A stretch of DNA of 64,000 bases, taken from the NCBI GenBank assembly GCA_964016885.1, contig OZ024741.1, forward strand, positions 28,776,809 through 28,840,808, in the 5' to 3' direction. This DNA comes from Eledone cirrhosa (Eukaryota > Mollusca > Cephalopoda > Octopoda > Eledonidae). Below the pieces are notes generated by a model that worked only from the letters and a program-made list of their open reading frames with translations, did no database searches and was not told where the DNA came from. This document shows positions 10,234 to 22,680 of the stretch, piece by piece. The translations under genes were made by a program, and so were the position numbers. The first letter of the stretch is position 1; every line of letters begins with the position of its first letter.

Positions 10234-12312
10234 TGTTGTGGTGCAGTTATAACGGTGGCACACATTGTCTCAGAGTGTCTGAAAAAGATGTATCTCCCCT
10301 GTGTCTATTGTGTAGTGGTGCAGTTATAACAGTGGTACACATTGTCTCAGAGTGTCTGGAGAAGATGTATCTCCTCTGTGTCTATTGTGTGGTGGTGCAG
10401 TTATAACAGTGGCGGACATTGTCTCAGAGTGTCTGAAAAAGATGTATCTCCCCTGTGTCTATTGTGTAGTGGTGCAGTTATAACAGTGGAACACATTGTC
10501 TCAGAGTGTCTGGAGAAGATGTATCTCCTCTGTGTCTATTGTGTGGTGGTGCAGTTATAACAGTGGAACACATTGTCTCAGAGTGTCTGGAGAAGATGTA
10601 TCTCCTCTGTGTCTATTGTGTGGAGGTGCAGTTATAACAGTGGCATACATTGTCTCAGAGTGTCTGGAGAAGATGTATCTCCTCTGTGTCTATTGTGTGG
10701 TGGTGCAGTTATAACAGTGGCACACATTGTCTCAGAGTGTCTGGAGAAAATGTATCTCCTCTGAGTCTATTGTGTGGTGGTGCAGTTATAACAGTGGCAC
10801 ACATTGTCTCAGAGTGTCTGGAGAAGATGTATCTCCTCTGTGTCTATTGTGTGGTGGTGCAGTTATAACAGTGGCACACATTGTCTCAGAGTGTCTGGAG
10901 AAGATGTATCTCCCCCGTGTCTATTGTGTGGAGGTGCAGTTATAACAGTGGCATACATTGTCTCAGAGTGTCTGGAGAAGATGTATCTCCTCTGTGTCTA
11001 TTGTGTGGGGATGCAGTTATAACAGTGGCACACATTGGCTCAGAGTGTCTGGAGAAGTTGTATCTCCTCTGTGTCTATTGTGTGGTGGTGCAGTTATAAC
11101 AGTGGCACACATTGTCTCAGAGTGTGTGGAGAAGATGTATCTCCTCTGTGTCTATTGTGTGGTGATGCAGTTATAACAGTGTCACACGTTGTCTCAGAGT
11201 GTCTGGAGAAGATGTATCTCCTCTGTGTCTATTGTGTGGTGGTGCAGTTATAACAGTGGCACACATTGTCTCAGAGTGTGTGGAGAAGATGTATCTCCTC
11301 TGTGTCTATTGTGTGGTGGTGCAGTTATAACAGTGTCACACGTTGTCTCAGAGTGTCTGGAGAAGATGTATCTCCTCTGTGTCTATTGTGTGGTGGTGCA
11401 GTTATAACAGTGGCACACATTGGCTCAGAGTGTCTGGAGAAGTTGTATCTCCTCTGTGTCTATTGTGTGGTGGTGCAGTTATAACAGTGGCACACATTGT
11501 CTCAGAGTGTGTGGAGAAGATGTATCTCCTCTGTGTCTATTGTGTGGTGATGCAGTTATAACAGTGGCACACATTGTCTCAGAGTGTTTGGAGAAGATGT
11601 ATCTCCTCTGTGTCTATTGTGTGGTGGTGCAGTTATAACAGTGGTACACATTGTCTCAGAGTGTCTGGAGAAGATGTATCTCCTCTGTGTCTATTGTGTG
11701 GTGGTGCAGTTATAACAGTGGCACACATTGTCTCAGAGTGTGTGGAGAAGATGTATCTCCTCTGTGTCTATTGTGTGGTGGTGCAGTTATAACAGTGGCA
11801 CACATTGTCTCAGAGTGTCTGGAGAAGATGTATCTCCTCTGTGTCTATTGTGTGGTGATGCAGTTATAACAGTGGCACACATTGTCTCAGAGTGTGTGGA
11901 GAAGATGTATCTCCTCTGTGTCTATTGTGTGGTGGTGCAGTTATAACAGTGGTACACATTGTCTCAGAGTGTCTGGAGAAGATGTATCTCCCCCGTGTCT
12001 ATTGTGTGGAGGTGCAGTTATAACAGTGGAATACATTGTCTCAGAGTGTCTGGAGAAGATGTATCTCCTCTGTGTCTATTGTGTGGTGTAGGAGTTATAA
12101 CAGTGGCACACATTGTCTCAGAGTGTCTGGAGAAGATGTATCTCCCCCGTGTCTATTGTGTGGAGGTGCAGTTATAACAGTGGCATACATTGTCTCAGAG
12201 TGTCTGGAGAAGATGTATCTCCTCTGTGTCTATTGTGTGGTGATGCAGTTATAACAGTGTCACACATTGTCTCAGAGTGTCTGGAGAAGATGTATCTCTT
12301 CTGTGTCTATTG
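10234..12312 (+). repeat. HOR-A copy 1 (27 monomers, 2,079 bp)
   Basis: I start the unit at the TGTTGTGGTG monomer, which is followed by AACGGTGG. Its order: GAAAAAG units, GGAACAC pair, GAAAATG/CTCTGAG, CCCCCG with TGTGGAGGTG, TGTGGGGATG, ATTGGCTCAG/GAAGTTG, CACGTTG, TTTGGAG, TGTAGGAG, and GTGTCACAC. Compared with copies 2 and 3 it lacks the last two monomers; the junction monomer has a private CTCTTCTG (T at 12,299). Confidence 0.92.
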
Positions 12313-14545
12313 TGTTGTGGTGCAGTTATAACGGTGGCACACATTGTCTCAGAGTGTCTGAAAAAGATGTATCTCCCCTGTGTCTATTGTGTAGTGGTGC
12401 AGTTATAACAGTGGTACACATTGTCTCAGAGTGTCTGGAGAAGATGTATCTCCTCTGTGTCTATTGTGTGGTGGTGCAGTTATAACAGTGGCGGACATTG
12501 TCTCAGAGTGTCTGAAAAAGATGTATCTCCCCTGTGTCTATTGTGTAGTGGTGCAGTTATAACAGTGGAACACATTGTCTCAGAGTGTCTGGAGAAGATG
12601 TATCTCCTCTGTGTCTATTGTGTGGTGGTGCAGTTATAACAGTGGAACACATTGTCTCAGAGTGTCTGGAGAAGATGTATCTCCTCTGTGTCTATTGTGT
12701 GGAGGTGCAGTTATAACAGTGGCATACATTGTCTCAGAGTGTCTGGAGAAGATGTATCTCCTCTGTGTCTATTGTGTGGTGGTGCAGTTATAACAGTGGC
12801 ACACATTGTCTCAGAGTGTCTGGAGAAAATGTATCTCCTCTGAGTCTATTGTGTGGTGGTGCAGTTATAACAGTGGCACACATTGTCTCAGAGTGTCTGG
12901 AGAAGATGTATCTCCTCTGTGTCTATTGTGTGGTGGTGCAGTTATAACAGTGGCACACATTGTCTCAGAGTGTCTGGAGAAGATGTATCTCCCCCGTGTC
13001 TATTGTGTGGAGGTGCAGTTATAACAGTGGCATACATTGTCTCAGAGTGTCTGGAGAAGATGTATCTCCTCTGTGTCTATTGTGTGGGGATGCAGTTATA
13101 ACAGTGGCACACATTGGCTCAGAGTGTCTGGAGAAGTTGTATCTCCTCTGTGTCTATTGTGTGGTGGTGCAGTTATAACAGTGGCACACATTGTCTCAGA
13201 GTGTGTGGAGAAGATGTATCTCCTCTGTGTCTATTGTGTGGTGATGCAGTTATAACAGTGTCACACGTTGTCTCAGAGTGTCTGGAGAAGATGTATCTCC
13301 TCTGTGTCTATTGTGTGGTGGTGCAGTTATAACAGTGGCACACATTGTCTCAGAGTGTGTGGAGAAGATGTATCTCCTCTGTGTCTATTGTGTGGTGGTG
13401 CAGTTATAACAGTGTCACACGTTGTCTCAGAGTGTCTGGAGAAGATGTATCTCCTCTGTGTCTATTGTGTGGTGGTGCAGTTATAACAGTGGCACACATT
13501 GGCTCAGAGTGTCTGGAGAAGTTGTATCTCCTCTGTGTCTATTGTGTGGTGGTGCAGTTATAACAGTGGCACACATTGTCTCAGAGTGTGTGGAGAAGAT
13601 GTATCTCCTCTGTGTCTATTGTGTGGTGATGCAGTTATAACAGTGGCACACATTGTCTCAGAGTGTTTGGAGAAGATGTATCTCCTCTGTGTCTATTGTG
13701 TGGTGGTGCAGTTATAACAGTGGTACACATTGTCTCAGAGTGTCTGGAGAAGATGTATCTCCTCTGTGTCTATTGTGTGGTGGTGCAGTTATAACAGTGG
13801 CACACATTGTCTCAGAGTGTGTGGAGAAGATGTATCTCCTCTGTGTCTATTGTGTGGTGGTGCAGTTATAACAGTGGCACACATTGTCTCAGAGTGTCTG
13901 GAGAAGATGTATCTCCTCTGTGTCTATTGTGTGGTGATGCAGTTATAACAGTGGCACACATTGTCTCAGAGTGTGTGGAGAAGATGTATCTCCTCTGTGT
14001 CTATTGTGTGGTGGTGCAGTTATAACAGTGGTACACATTGTCTCAGAGTGTCTGGAGAAGATGTATCTCCCCCGTGTCTATTGTGTGGAGGTGCAGTTAT
14101 AACAGTGGAATACATTGTCTCAGAGTGTCTGGAGAAGATGTATCTCCTCTGTGTCTATTGTGTGGTGTAGGAGTTATAACAGTGGCACACATTGTCTCAG
14201 AGTGTCTGGAGAAGATGTATCTCCCCCGTGTCTATTGTGTGGAGGTGCAGTTATAACAGTGGCATACATTGTCTCAGAGTGTCTGGAGAAGATGTATCTC
14301 CTCTGTGTCTATTGTGTGGTGATGCAGTTATAACAGTGTCACACATTGTCTCAGAGTGTCTGGAGAAGATGTATCTCCCCCGTGTCTATTGTGTGGAGGT
14401 GCAGTTATAACAGTGGCATACATTGTCTCAGAGTGTCTGGAGAAGATGTATCTCCTCTGTGTCTATTGTGTGGTGGTGCAGTTATAACAGTGGCACACAT
14501 TGTCTCAGAGTGTCTGGAGAAGATGTATCTCCTCTGTGTCTATTG
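12313..14545 (+). repeat. HOR-A copy 2 (29 monomers, 2,233 bp)
   Basis: Same order as copy 1 with two extra monomers at the end (a TGTGGAGGTG/GGCATAC unit and a plain unit). All three forward-frame translations agree with copy 3 throughout, so the two copies are identical or nearly so. No gene is present. Confidence 0.92.
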
Positions 14546-16778
14546 TGTTGTGGTGCAGTTATAACGGTGGCACACATTGTCTCAGAGTGTCTGAAAAAGA
14601 TGTATCTCCCCTGTGTCTATTGTGTAGTGGTGCAGTTATAACAGTGGTACACATTGTCTCAGAGTGTCTGGAGAAGATGTATCTCCTCTGTGTCTATTGT
14701 GTGGTGGTGCAGTTATAACAGTGGCGGACATTGTCTCAGAGTGTCTGAAAAAGATGTATCTCCCCTGTGTCTATTGTGTAGTGGTGCAGTTATAACAGTG
14801 GAACACATTGTCTCAGAGTGTCTGGAGAAGATGTATCTCCTCTGTGTCTATTGTGTGGTGGTGCAGTTATAACAGTGGAACACATTGTCTCAGAGTGTCT
14901 GGAGAAGATGTATCTCCTCTGTGTCTATTGTGTGGAGGTGCAGTTATAACAGTGGCATACATTGTCTCAGAGTGTCTGGAGAAGATGTATCTCCTCTGTG
15001 TCTATTGTGTGGTGGTGCAGTTATAACAGTGGCACACATTGTCTCAGAGTGTCTGGAGAAAATGTATCTCCTCTGAGTCTATTGTGTGGTGGTGCAGTTA
15101 TAACAGTGGCACACATTGTCTCAGAGTGTCTGGAGAAGATGTATCTCCTCTGTGTCTATTGTGTGGTGGTGCAGTTATAACAGTGGCACACATTGTCTCA
15201 GAGTGTCTGGAGAAGATGTATCTCCCCCGTGTCTATTGTGTGGAGGTGCAGTTATAACAGTGGCATACATTGTCTCAGAGTGTCTGGAGAAGATGTATCT
15301 CCTCTGTGTCTATTGTGTGGGGATGCAGTTATAACAGTGGCACACATTGGCTCAGAGTGTCTGGAGAAGTTGTATCTCCTCTGTGTCTATTGTGTGGTGG
15401 TGCAGTTATAACAGTGGCACACATTGTCTCAGAGTGTGTGGAGAAGATGTATCTCCTCTGTGTCTATTGTGTGGTGATGCAGTTATAACAGTGTCACACG
15501 TTGTCTCAGAGTGTCTGGAGAAGATGTATCTCCTCTGTGTCTATTGTGTGGTGGTGCAGTTATAACAGTGGCACACATTGTCTCAGAGTGTGTGGAGAAG
15601 ATGTATCTCCTCTGTGTCTATTGTGTGGTGGTGCAGTTATAACAGTGTCACACGTTGTCTCAGAGTGTCTGGAGAAGATGTATCTCCTCTGTGTCTATTG
15701 TGTGGTGGTGCAGTTATAACAGTGGCACACATTGGCTCAGAGTGTCTGGAGAAGTTGTATCTCCTCTGTGTCTATTGTGTGGTGGTGCAGTTATAACAGT
15801 GGCACACATTGTCTCAGAGTGTGTGGAGAAGATGTATCTCCTCTGTGTCTATTGTGTGGTGATGCAGTTATAACAGTGGCACACATTGTCTCAGAGTGTT
15901 TGGAGAAGATGTATCTCCTCTGTGTCTATTGTGTGGTGGTGCAGTTATAACAGTGGTACACATTGTCTCAGAGTGTCTGGAGAAGATGTATCTCCTCTGT
16001 GTCTATTGTGTGGTGGTGCAGTTATAACAGTGGCACACATTGTCTCAGAGTGTGTGGAGAAGATGTATCTCCTCTGTGTCTATTGTGTGGTGGTGCAGTT
16101 ATAACAGTGGCACACATTGTCTCAGAGTGTCTGGAGAAGATGTATCTCCTCTGTGTCTATTGTGTGGTGATGCAGTTATAACAGTGGCACACATTGTCTC
16201 AGAGTGTGTGGAGAAGATGTATCTCCTCTGTGTCTATTGTGTGGTGGTGCAGTTATAACAGTGGTACACATTGTCTCAGAGTGTCTGGAGAAGATGTATC
16301 TCCCCCGTGTCTATTGTGTGGAGGTGCAGTTATAACAGTGGAATACATTGTCTCAGAGTGTCTGGAGAAGATGTATCTCCTCTGTGTCTATTGTGTGGTG
16401 TAGGAGTTATAACAGTGGCACACATTGTCTCAGAGTGTCTGGAGAAGATGTATCTCCCCCGTGTCTATTGTGTGGAGGTGCAGTTATAACAGTGGCATAC
16501 ATTGTCTCAGAGTGTCTGGAGAAGATGTATCTCCTCTGTGTCTATTGTGTGGTGATGCAGTTATAACAGTGTCACACATTGTCTCAGAGTGTCTGGAGAA
16601 GATGTATCTCCCCCGTGTCTATTGTGTGGAGGTGCAGTTATAACAGTGGCATACATTGTCTCAGAGTGTCTGGAGAAGATGTATCTCCTCTGTGTCTATT
16701 GTGTGGTGGTGCAGTTATAACAGTGGCACACATTGTCTCAGAGTGTCTGGAGAAGATGTATCTCCTCTGTGTCTATTG
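14546..16778 (+). repeat. HOR-A copy 3 (29 monomers, 2,233 bp)
   Basis: Matches copy 2 at an offset of 2,233 bp with no visible difference. It includes the same TGTAGGAG unit (near 16,400) and the same two terminal monomers. Confidence 0.92.
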
Positions 16779-18857
16779 TGTTGTGGTGCAGTTATAACGG
16801 TGGCACACATTGTCTCAGAGTGTCTGAAAAAGATGTATCTCCCCTGTGTCTATTGTGTAGTGGTGCAGTTATAACAGTGGTACACATTGTCTCAGAGTGT
16901 CTGGAGAAGATGTATCTCCTCTGTGTCTATTGTGTGGTGGTGCAGTTATAACAGTGGCGGACATTGTCTCAGAGTGTCTGAAAAAGATGTATCTCCCCTG
17001 TGTCTATTGTGTAGTGGTGCAGTTATAACAGTGGAACACATTGTCTCAGAGTGTCTGGAGAAGATGTATCTCCTCTGTGTCTATTGTGTGGTGGTGCAGT
17101 TATAACAGTGGAACACATTGTCTCAGAGTGTCTGGAGAAGATGTATCTCCTCTGTGTCTATTGTGTGGAGGTGCAGTTATAACAGTGGCATACATTGTCT
17201 CAGAGTGTCTGGAGAAGATGTATCTCCTCTGTGTCTATTGTGTGGTGGTGCAGTTATAACAGTGGCACACATTGTCTCAGAGTGTCTGGAGAAAATGTAT
17301 CTCCTCTGAGTCTATTGTGTGGTGGTGCAGTTATAACAGTGGCACACATTGTCTCAGAGTGTCTGGAGAAGATGTATCTCCTCTGTGTCTATTGTGTGGT
17401 GGTGCAGTTATAACAGTGGCACACATTGTCTCAGAGTGTCTGGAGAAGATGTATCTCCCCCGTGTCTATTGTGTGGAGGTGCAGTTATAACAGTGGCATA
17501 CATTGTCTCAGAGTGTCTGGAGAAGATGTATCTCCTCTGTGTCTATTGTGTGGGGATGCAGTTATAACAGTGGCACACATTGGCTCAGAGTGTCTGGAGA
17601 AGTTGTATCTCCTCTGTGTCTATTGTGTGGTGGTGCAGTTATAACAGTGGCACACATTGTCTCAGAGTGTGTGGAGAAGATGTATCTCCTCTGTGTCTAT
17701 TGTGTGGTGATGCAGTTATAACAGTGTCACACGTTGTCTCAGAGTGTCTGGAGAAGATGTATCTCCTCTGTGTCTATTGTGTGGTGGTGCAGTTATAACA
17801 GTGGCACACATTGTCTCAGAGTGTGTGGAGAAGATGTATCTCCTCTGTGTCTATTGTGTGGTGGTGCAGTTATAACAGTGTCACACGTTGTCTCAGAGTG
17901 TCTGGAGAAGATGTATCTCCTCTGTGTCTATTGTGTGGTGGTGCAGTTATAACAGTGGCACACATTGGCTCAGAGTGTCTGGAGAAGTTGTATCTCCTCT
18001 GTGTCTATTGTGTGGTGGTGCAGTTATAACAGTGGCACACATTGTCTCAGAGTGTGTGGAGAAGATGTATCTCCTCTGTGTCTATTGTGTGGTGATGCAG
18101 TTATAACAGTGGCACACATTGTCTCAGAGTGTTTGGAGAAGATGTATCTCCTCTGTGTCTATTGTGTGGTGGTGCAGTTATAACAGTGGTACACATTGTC
18201 TCAGAGTGTCTGGAGAAGATGTATCTCCTCTGTGTCTATTGTGTGGTGGTGCAGTTATAACAGTGGCACACATTGTCTCAGAGTGTGTGGAGAAGATGTA
18301 TCTCCTCTGTGTCTATTGTGTGGTGGTGCAGTTATAACAGTGGCACACATTGTCTCAGAGTGTCTGGAGAAGATGTATCTCCTCTGTGTCTATTGTGTGG
18401 TGATGCAGTTATAACAGTGGCACACATTGTCTCAGAGTGTGTGGAGAAGATGTATCTCCTCTGTGTCTATTGTGTGGTGGTGCAGTTATAACAGTGGTAC
18501 ACATTGTCTCAGAGTGTCTGGAGAAGATGTATCTCCCCCGTGTCTATTGTGTGGAGGTGCAGTTATAACAGTGGAATACATTGTCTCAGAGTGTCTGGAG
18601 AAGATGTATCTCCTCTGTGTCTATTGTGTGGTGTAGGAGTTATAACAGTGGCACACATTGTCTCAGAGTGTCTGGAGAAGATGTATCTCCCCCGTGTCTA
18701 TTGTGTGGAGGTGCAGTTATAACAGTGGCATACATTGTCTCAGAGTGTCTGGAGAAGATGTATCTCCTCTGTGTCTATTGTGTGGTGATGCAGTTATAAC
18801 AGTGTCACACATTGTCTCAGAGTGTCTGGAGAAGATGTATCTCCTCTGTGTCTATTG
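16779..18857 (+). repeat. HOR-A copy 4 (27 monomers, 2,079 bp)
   Basis: Matches copies 1-3. Like copy 1 it lacks the two terminal monomers, but its junction has the ordinary CTCCTCTG, not CTCTTCTG. The shared deletion suggests copies 1-3 and 4-5 descend from one larger duplicated unit of 6,545 bp (85 monomers). Confidence 0.92.
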
Positions 18858-21077
18858 TGTTGTGGTGCAGTTATAACGGTGGCACACATTGTCTCAGAGT
18901 GTCTGAAAAAGATGTATCTCCCCTGTGTCTATTGTGTAGTGGTGCAGTTATAACAGTGGTACACATTGTCTCAGAGTGTCTGGAGAAGATGTATCTCCTC
19001 TGTGTCTATTGTGTGGTGGTGCAGTTATAACAGTGGCGGACATTGTCTCAGAGTGTCTGAAAAAGATGTATCTCCCCTGTGTCTATTGTGTAGTGGTGCA
19101 GTTATAACAGTGGAACACATTGTCTCAGAGTGTCTGGAGAAGATGTATCTCCTCTGTGTCTATTGTGTGGTGGTGCAGTTATAACAGTGGAACACATTGT
19201 CTCAGAGTGTCTGGAGAAGATGTATCTCCTCTGTGTCTATTGTGTGGAGGTGCAGTTATAACAGTGGCATACATTGTCTCAGAGTGTCTGGAGAAGATGT
19301 ATCTCCTCTGTGTCTATTGTGTGGTGGTGCAGTTATAACAGTGGCACACATTGTCTCAGAGTGTCTGGAGAAAATGTATCTCCTCTGAGTCTATTGTGTG
19401 GTGGTGCAGTTATAACAGTGGCACACATTGTCTCAGAGTGTCTGGAGAAGATGTATCTCCTCTGTGTCTATTGTGTGGTGGTGCAGTTATAACAGTGGCA
19501 CACATTGTCTCAGAGTGTCTGGAGAAGATGTATCTCCCCCGTGTCTATTGTGTGGAGGTGCAGTTATAACAGTGGCATACATTGTCTCAGAGTGTCTGGA
19601 GAAGATGTATCTCCTCTGTGTCTATTGTGTGGGGATGCAGTTATAACAGTGGCACACATTGGCTCAGAGTGTCTGGAGAAGTTGTATCTCCTCTGTGTCT
19701 ATTGTGTGGTGGTGCAGTTATAACAGTGGCACACATTGTCTCAGAGTGTGTGGAGAAGATGTATCTCCTCTGTGTCTATTGTGTGGTGATGCAGTTATAA
19801 CAGTGTCACACGTTGTCTCAGAGTGTCTGGAGAAGATGTATCTCCTCTGTGTCTATTGTGTGGTGGTGCAGTTATAACAGTGGCACACATTGTCTCAGAG
19901 TGTGTGGAGAAGATGTATCTCCTCTGTGTCTATTGTGTGGTGGTGCAGTTATAACAGTGTCACACGTTGTCTCAGAGTGTCTGGAGAAGATGTATCTCCT
20001 CTGTGTCTATTGTGTGGTGGTGCAGTTATAACAGTGGCACACATTGGCTCAGAGTGTCTGGAGAAGTTGTATCTCCTCTGTGTCTATTGTGTGGTGGTGC
20101 AGTTATAACAGTGGCACACATTGTCTCAGAGTGTGTGGAGAAGATGTATCTCCTCTGTGTCTATTGTGTGGTGATGCAGTTATAACAGTGGCACACATTG
20201 TCTCAGAGTGTTTGGAGAAGATGTATCTCCTCTGTGTCTATTGTGTGGTGGTGCAGTTATAACAGTGGTACACATTGTCTCAGAGTGTCTGGAGAAGATG
20301 TATCTCCTCTGTGTCTATTGTGTGGTGGTGCAGTTATAACAGTGGCACACATTGTCTCAGAGTGTGTGGAGAAGATGTATCTCCTCTGTGTCTATTGTGT
20401 GGTGGTGCAGTTATAACAGTGGCACACATTGTCTCAGAGTGTCTGGAGAAGATGTATCTCCTCTGTGTCTATTGTGTGGTGATGCAGTTATAACAGTGGC
20501 ACACATTGTCTCAGAGTGTGTGGAGAAGATGTATCTCCTCTGTGTCTATTGTGTGGTGGTGCAGTTATAACAGTGGTACACATTGTCTCAGAGTGTCTGG
20601 AGAAGATGTATCTCCCCCGTGTCTATTGTGTGGAGGTGCAGTTATAACAGTGGAATACATTGTCTCAGAGTGTCTGGAGAAGATGTATCTCCTCTGTGTC
20701 TATTGTGTGGTGTAGGAGTTATAACAGTGGCACACATTGTCTCAGAGTGTCTGGAGAAGATGTATCTCCCCCGTGTCTATTGTGTGGAGGTGCAGTTATA
20801 ACAGTGGCATACATTGTCTCAGAGTGTCTGGAGAAGATGTATCTCCTCTGTGTCTATTGTGTGGTGATGCAGTTATAACAGTGTCACACATTGTCTCAGA
20901 GTGTCTGGAGAAGATGTATCTCCCCCGTGTCTATTGTGTGGAGGTGCAGTTATAACAGTGGCATACATTGTCTCAGAGTGTCTGGAGAAGATGTATCTCC
21001 TCTGTGTCTATTGTGTGGTGGTGCAGTTATAACAGTGGCACACATTGTCTCAGAGTGTCTGGAGAAGATGTATCTCC
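18858..21077 (+). repeat. HOR-A copy 5 (last, running into block L)
   Basis: Follows copy 3 up to the 29th monomer, where CCCCCG replaces CTCTG at about 21,078 and the sequence becomes that of 9.3 kb. Its right part (from about 19.9 kb) is therefore also block L, showing that HOR-A and block L share most of their sequence. Confidence 0.9.
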
Positions 21078-22680
21078 CCCGTGTCTATTGTGTGGTGGTG
21101 CAGTTATAACAGTGGCATACATTGTCTCAGAGTGTCTGGAGAAGATGTATCTCCCCCGTGTCTATTGTGTGGTGGTGCAGTTATAACAGTGGCACACATT
21201 GTCTCAGCGTGTCTGGGGAAGTTGTATCTCCTCTGTGTCTATTGTGTGCTGGTGAAGTTATAACAGTGGCACACATTGTCTCAGAGTGTCTGGAGAAGAT
21301 GTATCTCCTCTGTGTCTATTGTGTGGTGGTGCAGTAATAACAGTGGCACACTATGTCTCAGAGTGTCTGGAGAAGATGTATCTCCCCCGTGTCTATTGTG
21401 TGGTGGTGCAGTTATAACAGTGGCACACATTGTCTCAGAGTGTCTGGAGAAGATGTATCTCCTCTGTGTCTATTGTGTAGTGATGCAGTTATAACAGTGG
21501 TACACACTGTCTCAGAGTGTCTGGAGAAGATGTTTCTCCTCTGTGTCTATTGTGTGGTGGTGCAGTTATAACAGTGGTACACATTGTCTCAGTGTCTGGA
21601 GAAGATGTATCTCCTCTGTGTCTATTGTGTTGTGGTGCAGTTATAACGGTGGCACACATTGTCTCAGAGTGTCTGGAGAAGATGTTTCTCCTCTGTGTCT
21701 ATTGTGTGGTGGTGCAGTTATAACAGTGGTACACATTGTCTCAGTGTCTGGAGAAGATGTTTCTCCTCTGTGTCTATTGTGTGGTGGTGCAGTTATAACA
21801 GTGGTACACATTGTCTCAGAGTGTCTGGAGAAGATGTTTCTCCTCTGTGTCTATTGTGTGGTGGTGCAGTTATAACAGTGGTACACATTGTCTCAGTGTC
21901 TGGAGAAGATGTATCTCCTCTGTGTCTATTGTGTGGTGGTGCAGTTATAACAGTGGCACACATTGTCTCAGAGTGTCTGGAGAAGATGTATCTCCTCTGT
22001 GTCTATTGTGTTGTGGTGCAGTTATAACGGTGGCACACATTGTCTCAGAGTGTCTGAAAAAGATGTATCTCCCCTGTGTCTATTGTGTAGTGGTGCAGTT
22101 ATAACAGTGGTACACATTGTCTCAGAGTGTCTGGAGAAGATGTATCTCCTCTGTGTCTATTGTGTGGTGGTGCAGTTATAACAGTGGCGGACATTGTCTC
22201 AGAGTGTCTGAAAAAGATGTATCTCCCCTGTGTCTATTGTGTAGTGGTGCAGTTATAACAGTGGAACACATTGTCTCAGAGTGTCTGGAGAAGATGTATC
22301 TCCTCTGTGTCTATTGTGTGGTGGTGCAGTTATAACAGTGGAACACATTGTCTCAGAGTGTCTGGAGAAGATGTATCTCCTCTGTGTCTATTGTGTGGAG
22401 GTGCAGTTATAACAGTGGCATACATTGTCTCAGAGTGTCTGGAGAAGATGTATCTCCTCTGTGTCTATTGTGTGGTGGTGCAGTTATAACAGTGGCACAC
22501 ATTGTCTCAGAGTGTCTGGAGAAAATGTATCTCCTCTGAGTCTATTGTGTGGTGGTGCAGTTATAACAGTGGCACACATTGTCTCAGAGTGTCTGGAGAA
22601 GATGTATCTCCTCTGTGTCTATTGTGTGGTGGTGCAGTTATAACAGTGGCACACATTGTCTCAGAGTGTCTGGAGAAGAT
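21078..22680 (+). repeat. Block L, second copy (right half)
   Basis: Continues the 11,775-bp-offset match to 9.3-10.9 kb, with CAGCGTGTCTGGGG/CTGGTGAAG (near 21,207-21,250), CAGTAATAAC/CACTATG, and the TGTTGTGGTG and GAAAAAG units. At about 22,680 it leaves the 10.9-kb sequence and follows 6.3 kb. No gene is present. Confidence 0.88.
21562..21936 (+). repeat. 152-bp dimer run (75 + 77 bp), cluster 2
   Basis: Three 75-bp monomers (near 21,592, 21,743 and 21,895) alternate with 77-bp units, exactly as in cluster 1, which lies 11,775 bp upstream. Confidence 0.9.
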
